Below are positions 1 to 12,669 of a stretch of 64,000 nt of DNA, piece after piece. The notes beneath the pieces were generated by a model. The model did no database searches. It was not told the DNA's origin and saw only the letters and a program-made list of their open reading frames with translations. The translations under genes were made by a program, and so were the position numbers. The stretch comes from Picochlorum sp. 'celeri' (taxonomy: Eukaryota; Chlorophyta; Trebouxiophyceae). Numbering within the stretch: position 1 is the first letter of the stretch; each line of letters starts with the position of its first letter. The stretch lies in NCBI GenBank assembly GCA_010909725.1, contig JAACMV010000016.1, forward strand, positions 597,501 through 661,500. The letters are read 5' to 3'.

Positions 1-3000
1 CTCCTTCCCGCTGGCCTTCAGCCACTATAACGTCATACAGAGGTACAAGACGGGGCCAGGGGTCAGAGGAGTAGCACTAGTGACACACAGGAGCTTGCCC
101 ACGACAGAGCTCAGAGAAGTGTATGCCCATCCCAACATCATATGGGCCCAAGTGCACCAATTGATGCCAGTCACCTGCTACATCGCCACCATATATGTAC
201 CAGGGGAGCATCTGAGAGACGATCGGCGTGAGACGTTGAACAAACTGGATGCAGACATACACAGGATCACAGCGGAGCGACCGGGGACTCCCATCGTCAT
301 CATGGGGGACTTCAATCACGACTTGGAGGCCATGAGCACACTTATAGCACGGAGAGGATGGCCATTAGATTTGCTGCCAGTGCGAGGAGATGCCACGACA
401 TTCTGGAGGCCGTACACACAAGGAAGCGCTATAGACCACATTCTGGTGAACGAACATGCCCGGGCTCAACTGCTATCAGCCAGGGTACTCACCACAGAAG
501 CATCCTCAGACCACTGGCCACTCGCTGTGAAATGTAGATACGAAGGACAACGCGATATCCCGCCGCCACCAAGGAAGAAACTGCGGCTGGATCACATTGG
601 GACTGCCAAAGACATTACGGAGCACAACTATTGGGACAACTTGCTACAGACTACGGAGGACATGGAGGCTGACATGGAACACACAGACTCAGACGACACA
701 CAAACAGAAAGCCTTACAGGAAAATTCAAAGACACATTGCACAGGATTCTTGACCAGCAAGAATGCTTCCAAACCACATGCCATCGAGAAAAGCCCATCA
801 GAAAGCTCGCACACAGAACGCGCACAGTGCTACGAAAACGAAACCAGGCACGACTGGAGATGTACAGAAACCTCAACACAGATACGATGGCAACATACAA
901 GGCATTACACCAGGAAGCGAGGCGATTGGTCAGGCGTGACCAGACATCCAGTTTCCACAAATTTGTACACAGGGCTGCAGCATCAGGACCTTCCAGTCCC
1001 ATCTTCTGGAAGTTCATCAATATTCTACAAGGCAAACAGAGACGCCCACAGACACTGCAGCCCGTGAAAGGACCAAATAACCAGCTGCAACTGAGCAACG
1101 AAGCCATTTTGCACACGACGGAGCAGCATTACAGCACATTGGCAGGAGACGCAGATACCACCCCCCTTGCGTCCTGGGCCGAGCGATGCCCCTTGCCCCA
1201 GCGACCAACTGTTTTGGAACTGAATAGAGACATCACGTGGCCGGAGATACAAGCAGCTCTCGCCACCTCTGCAACAGGCAAAGCACCAGGAATGGATGGC
1301 ATCACAAACGAGGTGTACAAACTCTGCAAAGAAGACACCCCTAGGTTGGAACCCACAACGCCAATGGGAAGAATGCTACTGGAAGCCGTCAACTCTATCT
1401 TTCATGGCGACATCCCAGAAGACATGCACAGCAGCCTGATCATTAGCATCCCCAAGCCACACAAAGATGCTACGCTGTTGGATAATCACCGAGGCATCTC
1501 ACTCATCGACTGCCTCCTCAAACTCACTACCAGGGTGATATCAGACAGGCTGCACACACATCTTATAGAAGGACCCAGAGGACTCAGAAAGGAACAAGCT
1601 GGATTCAGGAGACTACAGGAATGCCCAGCTCAAGCTGCGACGCTCTACGAGATTGCCCTCCGCCGACGCCAAGTGGACCAGGTCACCTTTGCTGCATTTA
1701 TAGATCTGAGGAAGGCATTCGATATGGTCCCCCATCGGTGCCTTCTTCATGTACTTAGTTCTCGGGGGATCAACGGCGCGTGTTTGAACTTCATCTCCAC
1801 GCTGTATTCTCACGCTGGTTTCAAATGCTCTGCAGGTACTCTTACTTCCACAGGTACGTTCCCATTGCATAGAGGCGTCAAGCAAGGCGATACGTTGAGC
1901 CCAGTCCTGTTCGATCTCTTCATCGACTCGGCACTGGATGGGATCCGAGGCGTGACGGTACCGAATCTTCGCGACCCGCACGCCTGATGAAGACCCCCGT
2001 ATTCCTGGCCTGCTCTTCGCAGACGACACAGTCATCCTGGCCGAGTCGGAAGCAGAGCTGCAGGACTCGCTCAACACGTTCGGAGACTGGTGTGACCGCT
2101 TCGGCATGGAGGTGGGACACGCCAAGTGTGGCGTCATGGCACTGGGCGTAGGTGATTCTACACAGCTGCCTCGACCCACCATTGGCCCCTTCACCATCCA
2201 ACGCGGTACCATTCCAGTAGTCGACAAGTACACGTATCTCGGGATTGTTGTCACCCCACGCCTCGACGTGAGGGACATCATCCTCGACAGACGTGCCAAA
2301 GGCTTGGACGACGCTCCGAGCCATGCGACCTATGCTGGCGACGCCCTCTATCCCCCTGAAGAGCAAGCTGCTGGCCATCAAGGGACAACTGATCCCTCAA
2401 TTGGCATACGGAGGCGAACTGTTTGGCTCGAGCGGGCGCACCGCGATGCAACCGCTCCAACGAGTGCTCTCCATGGCTCTCAACATGGCTGTCAGGGGCA
2501 AGGCCACTCATACGATAGCGTCCGCGACACTATCCACTGAGCTGGAACTCCCCACCCTTCCTGCCATCGCTGCAGGGAGAGCAGCCCGAGCCTGGAGGAA
2601 GTGGCCAGACCTTGGGACTTGGATTGGCACCTTGTTTAGCCTTCCAGCCAGGAGGGGCAAACACACGCTGGTCCAACGCACCAAGGCCTTCATGACGAGG
2701 TTACAGAATCGACATGGATTCTCGCCCCTCGACAAGACCCCCAAGCAACTCGCCAAACAGGTCCAATTCCTCACAGTGGGAACGCCACCTCGCCAGCCGA
2801 CAGGAGCCACTCTTCAGGGTACAACGCATATAGTGGAAGCTAATTATTCATCTACAAATAATTATCTTTCATATTCGACTGCGGAGGGGTACTCTCGTGG
2901 CTTTCACTGGCTGGCACGGGCCCGCACAGGAGGGATCTGGAATGCTGCCCGAGGCTCTCGAGCTCGGCTGCTTCCTCCCTCCTATCGCTCCTGGTGCGCC

Positions 3001-3838
3001 AGCTGCGACAGCCACACGGAGGACTCTCTCGAACATCTCTTGCTTCACTGCCCGGCATACGCGGTGATTCGCGACCAAGTGCTGGGAGATTGGATCGCCA
3101 AGGCCATCACCGCTCATCAGGAAACTGGAGTGGACCCTTGGCAATGGTTGTTGGGGTCAGCCAGAGGAGAACATCCAGAGTTTGCTCCTACAGCATCCTC
3201 CGAGCATGTTACTCAAGCCCCTGTCCCCCTGTGCATCGCCACAGCCCATTTTTTGGGGATTAGTATGCCCACCCATATGGGAAAGCTGTGGGGATCAGAG
3301 GAAGTGGTGTCTTTGATGGAGGCACGGGACAGGGCGAGGGAGGAGGCAACCTCCCCTCACAACATAGGTCACCGAGAGTCAAGTGGTGCCCATGGTCTTT
3401 CGTTGGAAGATCATGGTGGCTCTCAACCACAGGCCTCAGCTCTTTTGGAGAGTCATGCTGAGGCGCCCACTACCCCAAGAGCCGACGCCCCCTGGGTACG
3501 GCAGTTCTCACGGAGCACTTCCAGTGAGGTTTCTGAGACTCCTCTCAGGAGACCCCACGCCGAGGCGCTCTGTGGAACACGTGGACTGTGGTATATAAGG
3601 AGTGAGTTTTTAGTGGGTGCAACCCCCACATCACCTGGGCAGGTATCTGGGCACCTGTGCATGGTTGGCTTCATGCACATGTGGCAGAGCTCCATCATGG
3701 TCAGAGGTTCTCTTGATTCAGGAGCCCTGCTGGGAGGACCACCTGCATTTGAGGCAGCAGGCCAACTCCGTGTCAGTCGAGATTTTCTCACTTCTTTGTA
3801 TGCTTACAGAACCAAAAAAAAAAAAAAAAAAAAAAAAA
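1..3838 (+). mobile_element. LINE (non-LTR) retrotransposon, copy A, 5' end outside window
   Basis: The element runs in from the left edge and ends in a run of 25 A at 3814-3838, as expected for target-primed reverse transcription. It carries one long coding region with endonuclease, reverse transcriptase and a C-terminal zinc knuckle. Copy B (4481-9006) follows in the same orientation and is nearly identical, so both are young. No LTRs are seen. The upstream part of the ORF present in copy B is not visible here because the window starts inside the endonuclease domain. Confidence 0.93.
2..3838 (+). pseudogene. LINE copy A endonuclease-reverse transcriptase ORF with two frameshifts
   Basis: The frame is open from base 2. 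The AP-endonuclease domain shows GDFNHD, then IDHILV and SDHWPL, the usual metal-binding and catalytic motifs. The reverse transcriptase follows, with FIDLRKAFD, a GVKQGDTLSP motif and the catalytic FADDTVI. A zinc knuckle of the zf-RVT type (CASC, then H and C about 16 residues on) lies near 2990-3060. The frame breaks at about 1983, where copy A has one extra C relative to copy B, and again near 2290-2300, where it shifts into the frame that stays open to the A-run. If both shifts are sequence errors the element is coding-competent; otherwise it is recently dead. The true stop codon is not clear. Confidence 0.88.
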
Positions 3839-3839
3839 C

Positions 3840-4480
3840 CGAATTTGCGTCTGGGGCCCGCAGCACCAATCTGGCGAGCGATTCTGGAGGTTTTTAGAAA
3901 GAAACGTGGATGCGGCTACACTTCGTCACGTGAAACAAGTTCGAGCGGCTAGGCAAAGGATTGACCAACGGGTCCGCTTTGACGTCTGGATCGAGGGTGC
4001 TCCCGCAGGGCTGATCAGCCAGATCGCGGCATCCCGAACGGCTCGGAAGTGGCATATTCGACGCCACAAAACTACAGGCGCAGAATGAAGGAGCAGGCCA
4101 CGACGACACGGGCTGGAAGACACTGGAGCTGGACATACTCGGACCCGCCGAGTTGGGGCTGGATTCCCTTGGGCCCGCCAAGGAAGAGGAGGAGCAGGCG
4201 ATGGTCGGGAGCAGCCGAACCGAGGAGAACAACGCACGCCAAGGATCGAAACCCTTCAACGTTCTTGCCACATGGAACATCACCACGGCTGCCAACAAAC
4301 GAGGCGAGCTCAATTGGCGCTTTAAAGCTCGCAGATTCGGAGTGGTAGGGCTGCAAGAACATCAGGTTGAAGAAGACTCCTTCCCGCTGGCCTTCAGCCA
4401 CTATAACGTCATACAGAGGTACAAGACGGGGCCAGGGGTCAGAGGAGTAGCACTAGTGACACACAGGAGCTTGCCCACGA
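3840..4480 (+). repeat. 641-bp duplicated LINE internal fragment between copies A and B
   Basis: This stretch repeats 4611-5251 almost base for base and over the same length (641 bp). It starts directly after the copy A A-run plus one C, and ends where the ATG-led 5' part of copy B begins. It has neither a LINE 5' end nor an A-tail. It could be a 5'-truncated insertion later interrupted by copy B, a local duplication, or an assembly artefact in a repeat. No remainder of it is found after the copy B tail, which argues against simple nesting. Confidence 0.85.
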
Positions 4481-7400
4481 ATGGCTCAACCTTGCGAAAC
4501 AGCTAGAAATGTAGCCAATTCCACGTCTTCTGGAAGAAATTCTCTCGAATCTCGCATTGAGCTGCTGTTGCAGTTTGCGCCGCGCACATGGACATTCCCC
4601 ATTGGGAAATCGAATTTGCGTCTGGGGCCCGCAGCACCAATCTGGCGAGCGATTCTGGAGGTTTTTAGAAAGAAACGTGGATGCGGCCACACTTCGTCAC
4701 GTGAAACAAGTTCGAGCGGCTAGGCAAAGGATTGACCAACGGGTCCGCTTTGACGTCTGGATCGAGGGTGCTCCCGAAGGGCTGATCAGCCAGATCGCGG
4801 CATCCCGAACGGCTTGGAAGTGGCATATTCGACGCCACAAAAACTACAGGCGCAGAATGAAGGAGCAGGCACGACGACACGGGCCGGAAGACACTGGAGC
4901 TGGACATACTCGGACCCGCCGAGTTGGGGCTGGATTCCCTTGGGCCCGCCAAGGAAGAGGAGGAGCAGGCGATGGTCGGAGCAGCCGAACCGAGGAGAAC
5001 AACGCACGCCAAGGATCGAAACCCTTCAACGTTCTTGCCACATGGAACATCACCACGGCTGCCAACAAACGAGGCGAGCTCAATTGGCGCTTTAAAGCTC
5101 GCAGATTCGGAGTGGTGGGGCTGCAAGAACATCAGGTTGAAGAAGACTCCTTCCCCGCTGGCCTTCAGCCACTATAACGTCATACAGAGGTACAAGACGG
5201 GGCCAGGGGTCAGAGGAGTAGCACTAGTGACACACAGGAGCTTGCCCACGACAGAGCTCAGAGAAGTGTATGCCCATCCCAACATCATATGGGCCCAAGT
5301 GCACCAATTGATGCCAGTCACCTGCTACATCGCCACCATATATGTACCAGGGGAGCATCTGAGAGACGATCGGCGTGAGACGTTGAACAAACTGGATGCA
5401 GACATACACAGGATCACAGCGGAGCGACCGGGAACTCCCATCGTCATCATGGGGGACTTCAATCACGACTTGGAGGCCATGAGCACACTTATAGCACGGA
5501 GAGGATGGCCATTAGATTTGCTGCCAGTGCGAGGAGATGCCACGACATTCTGGAGGCCGTACACACAAGGAAGCGCGATAGACCACATTCTGGTGAACGA
5601 ACATGCCCGGGCTCACCTGCTCTCAGCCAGGGTACTCACCACAGAGGCATCCTCAGACCACTGGCCACTCGCTGTGAAATGCAGATACGAAGGACAACGC
5701 GATATCCCGCCGCCACCAAGGAAGAAACTGCGGCTGGATCACATTGGGACTGCCAAAGACATTACGGAGCACAACTATTGGGACGACTTGCTACAGACTA
5801 CGGAGGACATGGAGGCTGACATGGAACACACAGACTCAGACGACACACAAACAGAAAGCCTTACAGGAAAATTCAAAGACACATTGCACAGGATTCTTGA
5901 CCAGCAAGAATGCTTCCAAACCACATGCCATCGAGAAAAGCCCATCAGAAAGCTCGCACACAGAACGCGCACAGTGCTACGAAAACGAAACCAGGCACGA
6001 CTGGAGATGTACAGAAACCTCAACACAGATACGATGGCAACATACAAGGCATTACACCAGGAAGCGAGGCGATTGGTCAGGCGTGACCAGACATCCAGTT
6101 TCCACAAATTTGTACACAGGGCTGCAGCATCAGGACCTTCCAGTCCCATCTTCTGGAAGTTCATCAATATTCTACAAGGCAAACAGAGACGCCCACAGAC
6201 ACTGCAGCCCGTGAAAGGACCAAATAACCAGCTGCAACTGAGCAACGAAGCCATTTTGCACACGACGGAGCAGCATTACAGCACATTGGCAGGAGACGCA
6301 GATACCACCCCCCTTGCGTCCTGGGCCGAGCGATGCCCCTTGCCCCAGCGACCAACTGTTTTGGAACTGAATAGAGACATCACGTGGCCGGAGATACAAG
6401 CAGCTCTGGCCACCCTCTGCAACAGGCAAAGCACCAGGAATGGATGGCATCACAAACGAGGTGTACAAACTCTGCAAAGAAGACACCCCCAGGTTGGAAC
6501 CCACAACACCAATGGGAAGAATGCTGTTGGAAGCCGTCAACTCTATCTTTCATGGCGACATCCCAGAAGACATGCACAGCAGCCTGATCATCAGCATCCC
6601 CAAGCCACACAAAGATGCTACGTTGTTGGATAATCACCGAGGCATCTCACTCATCGACTGCCTCCTCAAAACTCACTACCAGGGTGATATCAGACAGGCT
6701 GCACACACATCTTATAGAAGGACCCAGAGGACTCAGAAAGGAACAAGCTGGATTCAGGAGACTACAGGAATGCCCAGCTCAAGCTGCGACGCTCTACGAG
6801 ATTGCCCTCCGCCGACGCCAAGTGGACCAGGTCACCTTTGCTGCATTTATAGATCTGAGGAAGGCATTCGATATGGTCCCCCATCGGTGCCTTCTTCATG
6901 TACTTAGTTCTCGGGGGATCAACGGCGCGTGTTTGAACTTCATCTCCACGCTGTATTCTCACGCTGGTTTCAATGCTCTGCAGGTACTCTTACTTCCACA
7001 GGTACGTTCCCATTGCATAGAGGCGTCAAGCAAGGCGATACGTTGAGCCCAGTCCTGTTCGATCTCTTCATCGACTCGGCACTGGATGGGATCCGAGGCG
7101 TGACGGTCCCGAATCTTCGCGACCCGCACGCTGATGAAGACCCTCGTATTCCTGGCCTGCTCTTCGCAGACGACACAGTCATCCTGGCCGAGTCGGAAGC
7201 AGAGCTGCAGGACTCGCTCAACACGTTCGGAGACTGGTGTGACCGCTTCGGCATGGAGGTGGGACACGCCAAGTGTGGCGTCATGGCACTGGGCGTAGGT
7301 GATTCTACACAGCTGCCTCGACCCACCATTGGCCCCTTCACCATCCAACGCGGTACCATTCCAGTAGTCGGACAAGTACACGTATCTCGGGATTGGTTGT

Positions 7401-8771
7401 CACCCCACGCCTCGACGTGAGGGACATCATCCTCGACAGACGTGCCAAAGGCTTGGCGACGCTCCGAGCCATGCGCCCCATGCTGGCGACGCCCTCTATC
7501 CCCCCTGAAGAGCAAGCTGCTGGCCATCAAGGGACAACTGATCCCTCAGCTGGCCTACGGAGGCGGAACTGTTTGGCTCGAGCGGGCGCACCGGCGATGC
7601 AACCGCTCCAACGAGTGCTCTCCATGGCTCTCAAACATGGCTGTCAGGGGCAAGGCCACTCATACGATAGCGTCCTCGACACTATCCACTGAGCTGGAAC
7701 TCCCCACCCTCCCATGCCATCGCTGCAGGGGAGAGCAGCCCGAGCCTGGAGGAAGTGGCCAGACCTTGGGACTTGGATTGGCACCTTGTTTTAGCCTTCC
7801 AGCCAGGAGGGGCAAACACACGCTGGTCCAACGACCAAGGCCTTCATGACGAGGTTACAGAATCGACATGGATTCTCGCCCCTCGACAAGACCCCCAAGC
7901 AACTCGCCAAACAGGTCCAATTCCATCACAGTGGGAACGTCACCCTCGCCAGCCGACAGGAGCCACTCTTCAGGGTTACAACGCATATATGGAAGCTAAT
8001 TATTCCTCTACAAATAATTATCTTTCATATTCGACTGCCGGAGGGGTACTCTCGTGGCTTTTCACTGGCTGGCACGGCCCGCACAGGAGGGATCTGGAAT
8101 GCTGCCCGAGGCTCTCGAGCTCGGCCTTGCTTCCTCCCTCCTATCGCTCCTGGTGCGCCAGCTGCGACAGCCACACGGAGGACTCTCTCGAACATCTCTT
8201 GCTTCACTGCCCGGCATACGCGGTGATTCGCGACCAAGTGCTGGGGAGATTGGATCGCCAAGGCCATCACCGCTCATCAGGAAACTGGAGTGGACCCTTG
8301 GCAATGGTTGTTTGGGGTCAGCCAGAGGAGAACATCCAGAGTTGCTCCTACAGCATCCTCCGAGCATGTTACTCAAGCCCCTGTCCCCCTGTGCATCGCC
8401 ACAGCCCCATTTTTTGGGGATTAGTATGCCCACCCATATGGGAAAGCTGTGGGGATCAGAGGAAGTGGTGTCTTTGATGGAGGCAACGGGACAGGGCGAG
8501 GGAGGAGGCAACCTTCCCCTCAACAACATAGGTCAACCGAGAGTCAAGTGGTGCCCATGGTCTTTCGTTGGAAGATCATGGTGGCTCTCAACCACAGGCC
8601 TCAGCTCTTTTGGAGAGTCATGCTGAGGCGCCCACTACCCCAAGAGCCGACGCCCCCTGGGTACGGCAGTTCTCACGGCGCACTTCCAGTGAGGTTTCTG
8701 AGACTCCTCTCAGAGACCCCACGCCAGAGGCGCTCTTGTGGAACACGTGGACTGTGGTATATAAGGAGTGA
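4481..8771 (+). pseudogene. LINE copy B polyprotein ORF, multiply frameshifted
   Basis: The ATG at 4481 opens an 80-codon frame. The protein seems to continue in another frame from about 4670 as a basic Arg-rich N-terminal region, then the AP-endonuclease (4990-5700), reverse transcriptase (about 6430-7400) and zinc knuckle (about 8150-8220). The endonuclease and N-terminal half of the reverse transcriptase are open from 4924 to 6633. Beyond about 6410 the frame breaks repeatedly, mostly by single-base gains relative to copy A in short homopolymers (for example near 6414, 6669, 7370, 7395 and 7500). The catalytic FADDTVI is present near 7165. Confidence 0.87.
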
Positions 8772-8975
8772 GTTTTTAGTGGGTGCAACCCCCACATCAC
8801 CTGGGCAGGTATCTGGGCACACTGTGCATGGTTGGCTTCATGCACACGTGGCAGAGCTCCACTGGTCAGGTTCTCTTGATTCAGGAGCCCTGCTGGGAGG
8901 ACCACCTGCATTTGAGGCAGCAGGCCAACTCCGTGTCAGTCGAGATTTTCTCACTTCTTTGTATGCTTACAGAAC

Positions 8976-9006
<31 letters not shown>
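4481..9006 (+). mobile_element. LINE (non-LTR) retrotransposon, copy B, apparently full length
   Basis: The element begins at or before the ATG at 4481 and ends in 30 A at 8977-9006. It sits in the same orientation as copy A and matches it closely throughout. The A-run is followed by 72 bp and then the stop codon of the WDR26 gene on the other strand, so the insertion lies in or next to that gene's 3' UTR. No target-site duplication can be assigned because the exact 5' end is uncertain. Confidence 0.92.
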
Positions 9007-9008
<2 letters not shown>

Positions 9009-9078
9009 AACGCTCTCTTCGTCTTGCGATTGGTTTATTACATGCGGCGGTGCGAGATTTACTGTAAATGATATTAAG

Positions 9079-10849
9079 TCAAACGGACTTTTGCGACACC
9101 CAAATAATCACCTCATGGTCGTCTGAGGCGGATGCGAGCATATGGTCGTCCAGAGGGTTCCATGCAACTGCATTCACAGTGGCACTGTGGCCCTCTACCG
9201 AGGCTACAAGAGCAGAAGACTCCCTGTGCCAAATGTGTATTAGGGAAGATTCGCTCCCTGTCCCCACAAATGCATTATTTGCCCCACCAAAAGAGCTGCG
9301 AATGACAAATCTTCCTGGATGAGACAGTTTGAGACCCTTGAGCACGTACAGTGGCTCATGGGGCAGCTTGTCCAATGGGTCCTCGTTCTCCGCCAATGGA
9401 TTCCTGTCGTCTGAGATAGGCTCCAAGTTTCCAAGCTGCCAGACGTGTATGCCTCCATTTGAAAGGTTTGATGCCAAAAATCTTCCATCTGGTGACCTTG
9501 ACAGACAGGTAACAGCAGTAGGCTCTGGGCCCCTAGTGACAACCTTATTGTCAGACATTCTCGTAAATCGCAGCATCCTATCCTGACCCACTGACACAAA
9601 CGTCCCACCATCTGCACTGAGGACAGTATCATATGCATGCTGATCCAGTCGGGTTCTATACTCGAGCAGCCATTCTCCATTTTGCCCCTGCTCTGGACCA
9701 ATATTTATCAAACGCAATTCTTTGTTGCATGTGACAGCTATTCTTGAAGAACCGTTTGCCCACATTGCGGCCGATATCCCTTCAGTCACACTACCTATTT
9801 GTATCTCTATCAGTTTCTTTGCAGTGCTTACTTCAAATACACGAATTTTCCCATCTCCTGATCCAAGTAGTACCTCCTCACCAGATGGACTAAACGCAGC
9901 AATATTTATTGGGGCACTTCCACTGTACAGGACCCCCTTGAGGGCCACAGATTCTATATTTTGAACATTCCATAAAACAGCGCTCCCATCTTTAGATGCG
10001 CTCAGCAATAACTTGCCATCGGGACTAAATTGAACCACCCACACCTCATCCGTGTGGAAAGACAACCTGTGATACGGCACCGTCGGAAGGCACTCGGGAC
10101 CAGCTTTATAATCCGTCATCAACGAAACCCTAGGATTTCGAGTATTATGATATCTGCACTTTTCAATCTGCGACGTGACAGCCTGCTCCAGCAACACTTC
10201 CAACCTGTTCTCAGGCATGAGAACCTCTGGCGATAGAAGCCTCTGCAAATCAGACAAAAGCCTCTCTTGCCTCTCCTCATTCACGTCATCCCTCAATCTC
10301 TTCGGTGGACAAGGATGAGAGCTTCTATCGAGAAGCATGGCGGCAAGGTAGGACAACGACTGCGGTGCATTGGTAAGCCGAGGACCATCCCTCGCAACTA
10401 ACTGGCTCTCCAACGGCTGAATCTGTTCCCTAAGATACTTCAATGCCGCTTGGGACTCTCCACTCTCCACTAAAGACGCATAATGATTGCACAATAGCAA
10501 ATACCTCGCCTGCTCAACGCTATTCGCGTCGCTGCCCAACTCACCCAGGAGGGACAGCGCTGTAGACACGTCACCTTTCAAAACAGCCTCACGGAACCTC
10601 CTTGCTACCAATGGTTGCATTTCTACGCCCTGAAATAAGCATATAGACACATTATTCGCATGCATATGCATACAAATCACCCACATTCTTCTCAACACGC
10701 ACCGAGACACGTTCGAGCTCCGCAGCAACATCTCCGTACCCCAGGTTCCCGAGAGCTTGTTCAATCAATCGGATATACTGGGTTTTATCAATCATACATC
10801 TGGGACCAATGTACTCCCTCGGACCCGTTGCTTGCTGCGATTGACCCAT
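9079..10849 (-). CDS. WDR26/GID7-like LisH-CTLH-WD40 protein
   Basis: Two exons (10849-10703 and 10629-9079) give 565 residues. The intron is 73 bp with a GTGCGT donor and a TTTCAG acceptor; splicing joins ELERVS to GVEMQP in frame. An N-terminal LisH motif (about residues 20-48) precedes a CTLH region, a long helical linker, and WD40 repeats from about residue 225 to the end. The repeats open with HTDEVWVVQFSPDG and close with a DDHEVIIW blade. This order is diagnostic of WDR26/Gid7, a subunit of the CTLH/GID E3 ubiquitin ligase that recruits substrates in nucleus and cytoplasm. SMU1 shares the LisH start but fits the linker less well. The gene is divergent from the HAD gene, with 278 bp between start codons. 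A LINE lies 72 bp beyond the stop. Confidence 0.93.
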
Positions 10850-11127
10850 TCGAAACACGTACGATGACTCAGAACAGACAATGTACACTCATAGAGTCAT
10901 ACGTATATATCAGTAATTTTTATTGAATACGATTCTTTGTTCTAGAAAGCGAAATGCCAGGGTTCTTCTCACCCGATACCGAGAAGAAATTTTTATTTAC
11001 GGGCACCCTTGTGACAATGCCTTGGACAGGAAGACTGTGTAGCCCACAGCAGAGCTGAATTATTAATGTCATGATAATGTGTGAGTGATATGGCATCCCG
11101 GAGATTCCTGTCCTCGAGAAATCACGG
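10850..11127. promoter_or_regulatory. shared divergent upstream region of WDR26-like and HAD genes
   Basis: The 278 bp between two divergent start codons must hold both promoters and 5' UTRs. It is moderately AT-rich near 10900-11000. No specific element can be named with confidence. Confidence 0.4.
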
Positions 11128-11868
11128 ATGGGTCCACCGCACCTTGTTGTCTCAGAGTCACACCACCACGTTCAGAGCACGGGCGACCATGTCCGCGCCA
11201 CAGCACATCGAGATCACATATTGTTATTGTTCGATATCATGGATACTATAGTGCGGGACCCGTTCTATGAGCGCATGCCCGCGCATTTTGGCCTTGCCTT
11301 TGAAGAGGTATTGTATCCATTGTCCAGTTCAAATGATGCCCTTCGTTGACCCATCGCATATGTGCAGTTGTTGGAACAAAAACATCCCGATATGTGGGTT
11401 CGGTTTGAGCACGGCGAGATTTCAGAGGATGAGCTGATTGCCAACTTTTTCAAGGATGGGAGAGTTGTTGACAAGGATGGATTAGTGCACATGATGCGGG
11501 ATTCGTACGAATACATCGACGGCATCGAGGATATATTATGCAGGTTGAATGCATCTGGGTACGAAATACGCGCATTCTCAAATTATCCTGTGTGGTACCA
11601 GTACATTGAGGAAAAATTACAGCTGAGCAAGTATCTTCAATGGACATACGTGAGTTGTGAAGGGCCGCTAAAAGGCAAGAGAAAGCCAAAGGCAGAGAGT
11701 TTTGAATGCGTGATCAAACATTCCCGAAGAAATCCGAGGGATTTGTTGTTTGTAGACGATAGAGACCCCAACATTGCAGCAGCGATGGATGCTGGACTCC
11801 AGGCAATTCACTTCAAGAATGCTTCGCAACTCGAGCGAGATTTGAAATCAAAAGGTCTGACTTTCTAA
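11128..11868 (+). CDS. HAD-superfamily hydrolase, plant FMN hydrolase (FHY1)-like
   Basis: Two exons (11128-11307, 11368-11868) flank a 60-bp GT-AG intron; the junction reads FEELLEQKHPDMWVRFEHGE and the protein has 226 residues. HAD motif I is LFDIMDT, with the first aspartate present and the second position of DxD replaced by M, as in plant chloroplast FMN hydrolases. Motif II lies around RAFSNYP, the motif III lysine around KGKRKPK, and motif IV is LLFVDDRDPN. The expected role is dephosphorylation of FMN or a related small phosphate ester, possibly in the plastid; that assignment is inferred from family resemblance. The N-terminal 30 residues could be a targeting sequence or contain a later start. 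The stop codon lies 1 bp from the stop of the convergent ArfB gene. Confidence 0.87.
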
Positions 11869-11869
11869 A

Positions 11870-12669
11870 TTACCAATCTTTAATGTTCTTACCCGATCGC
11901 CTCTCCTTCTTCTTGTCACCTTTCAACTGCTTCTTTTTCAAACGGGCCTCGTTACCTTTTTGCAACTGCTTTTCAATCTGTTTCTTCTTCTCGGGGTCTT
12001 CTTCAATCGGCAACGTCGTCCGATGCGCATCATCTAAAATTTCTTGCACCTTTTCTAGGGCGTCTTCAATGTTCCCTCTGCAACAAGAGTCAACCACACA
12101 TCAGTCAACCACACATGTAGGAGTGAATGCATGAATGTATCACGAATAACGCACAGTTGCGATCTCGTCCGCTGGGACATGATGACTAGTTCACCATCTT
12201 TATTAATACGTTTCTTCTGCATCCTGCGAACTGCATCAGCCACCTCTTCATCCAACCAGTCCACAGTCAAATTGAGCCTCATATCAACTTTGGTATTCAC
12301 CTTGTTCACATTCTGCCCACCGGCACCAGAACTTCGGGCAAACTGTATCGTCACATCATCTACAAAACATTGTTGCATCGTTGTCCATCAGATCAAGTCA
12401 CACACACTCTCTCTCTCTCCTGTACACTGGCAGCAAAACTGCCACTGCTGGTAGAAAAAAAAAGGTCATACAACCTCACCTCTCGTGATCCTCTTCACAG
12501 GGGGTATCTTCCTTGGCTTTGATCCATCTACGTTTGAAGTATTCGATCCTGATCCGACACTCCGTGGTACAATGGTCCAAGAGCAACGATTCCTCTGGAA
12601 ACAAGGTGTGCTTGCTCGTCGGAACACCGTGGTTCGATGACACAGCGTCGTGCTCATTCGACCAAACAT
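11870..12669 (-). CDS. ArfB/ICT1-type codon-independent peptidyl-tRNA hydrolase
   Basis: Three exons (12669-12480, 12359-12155, 12077-11870) with introns of 120 and 77 bp give 200 residues. Splices restore VKRITRDDVTIQFARSSG and RTRSQLGNIEDAL. The catalytic GGQ sits in [12 protein letters not shown], which hydrolyses the peptidyl-tRNA ester. There is no codon-recognition domain, and the C-terminal tail is very rich in Lys and Arg (KKKQIEKQLQKG, then KKKQLKGDKKKERR), as in ArfB/ICT1 proteins that place this tail in the empty mRNA channel of a stalled ribosome. The likely site is mitochondrion or plastid; the N-terminus from MFGRMSTT is Arg/Ser/Thr-rich and fits a transit peptide. Another ATG lies upstream at 12708, so the exact start is uncertain. 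Confidence 0.88.

Noticed and set aside
9079..10849. Identification of the LisH-WD40 gene as the splicing factor SMU1
   Set aside because: The linker before the propeller and the HTDEVW-type first blade fit WDR26/Gid7 better.
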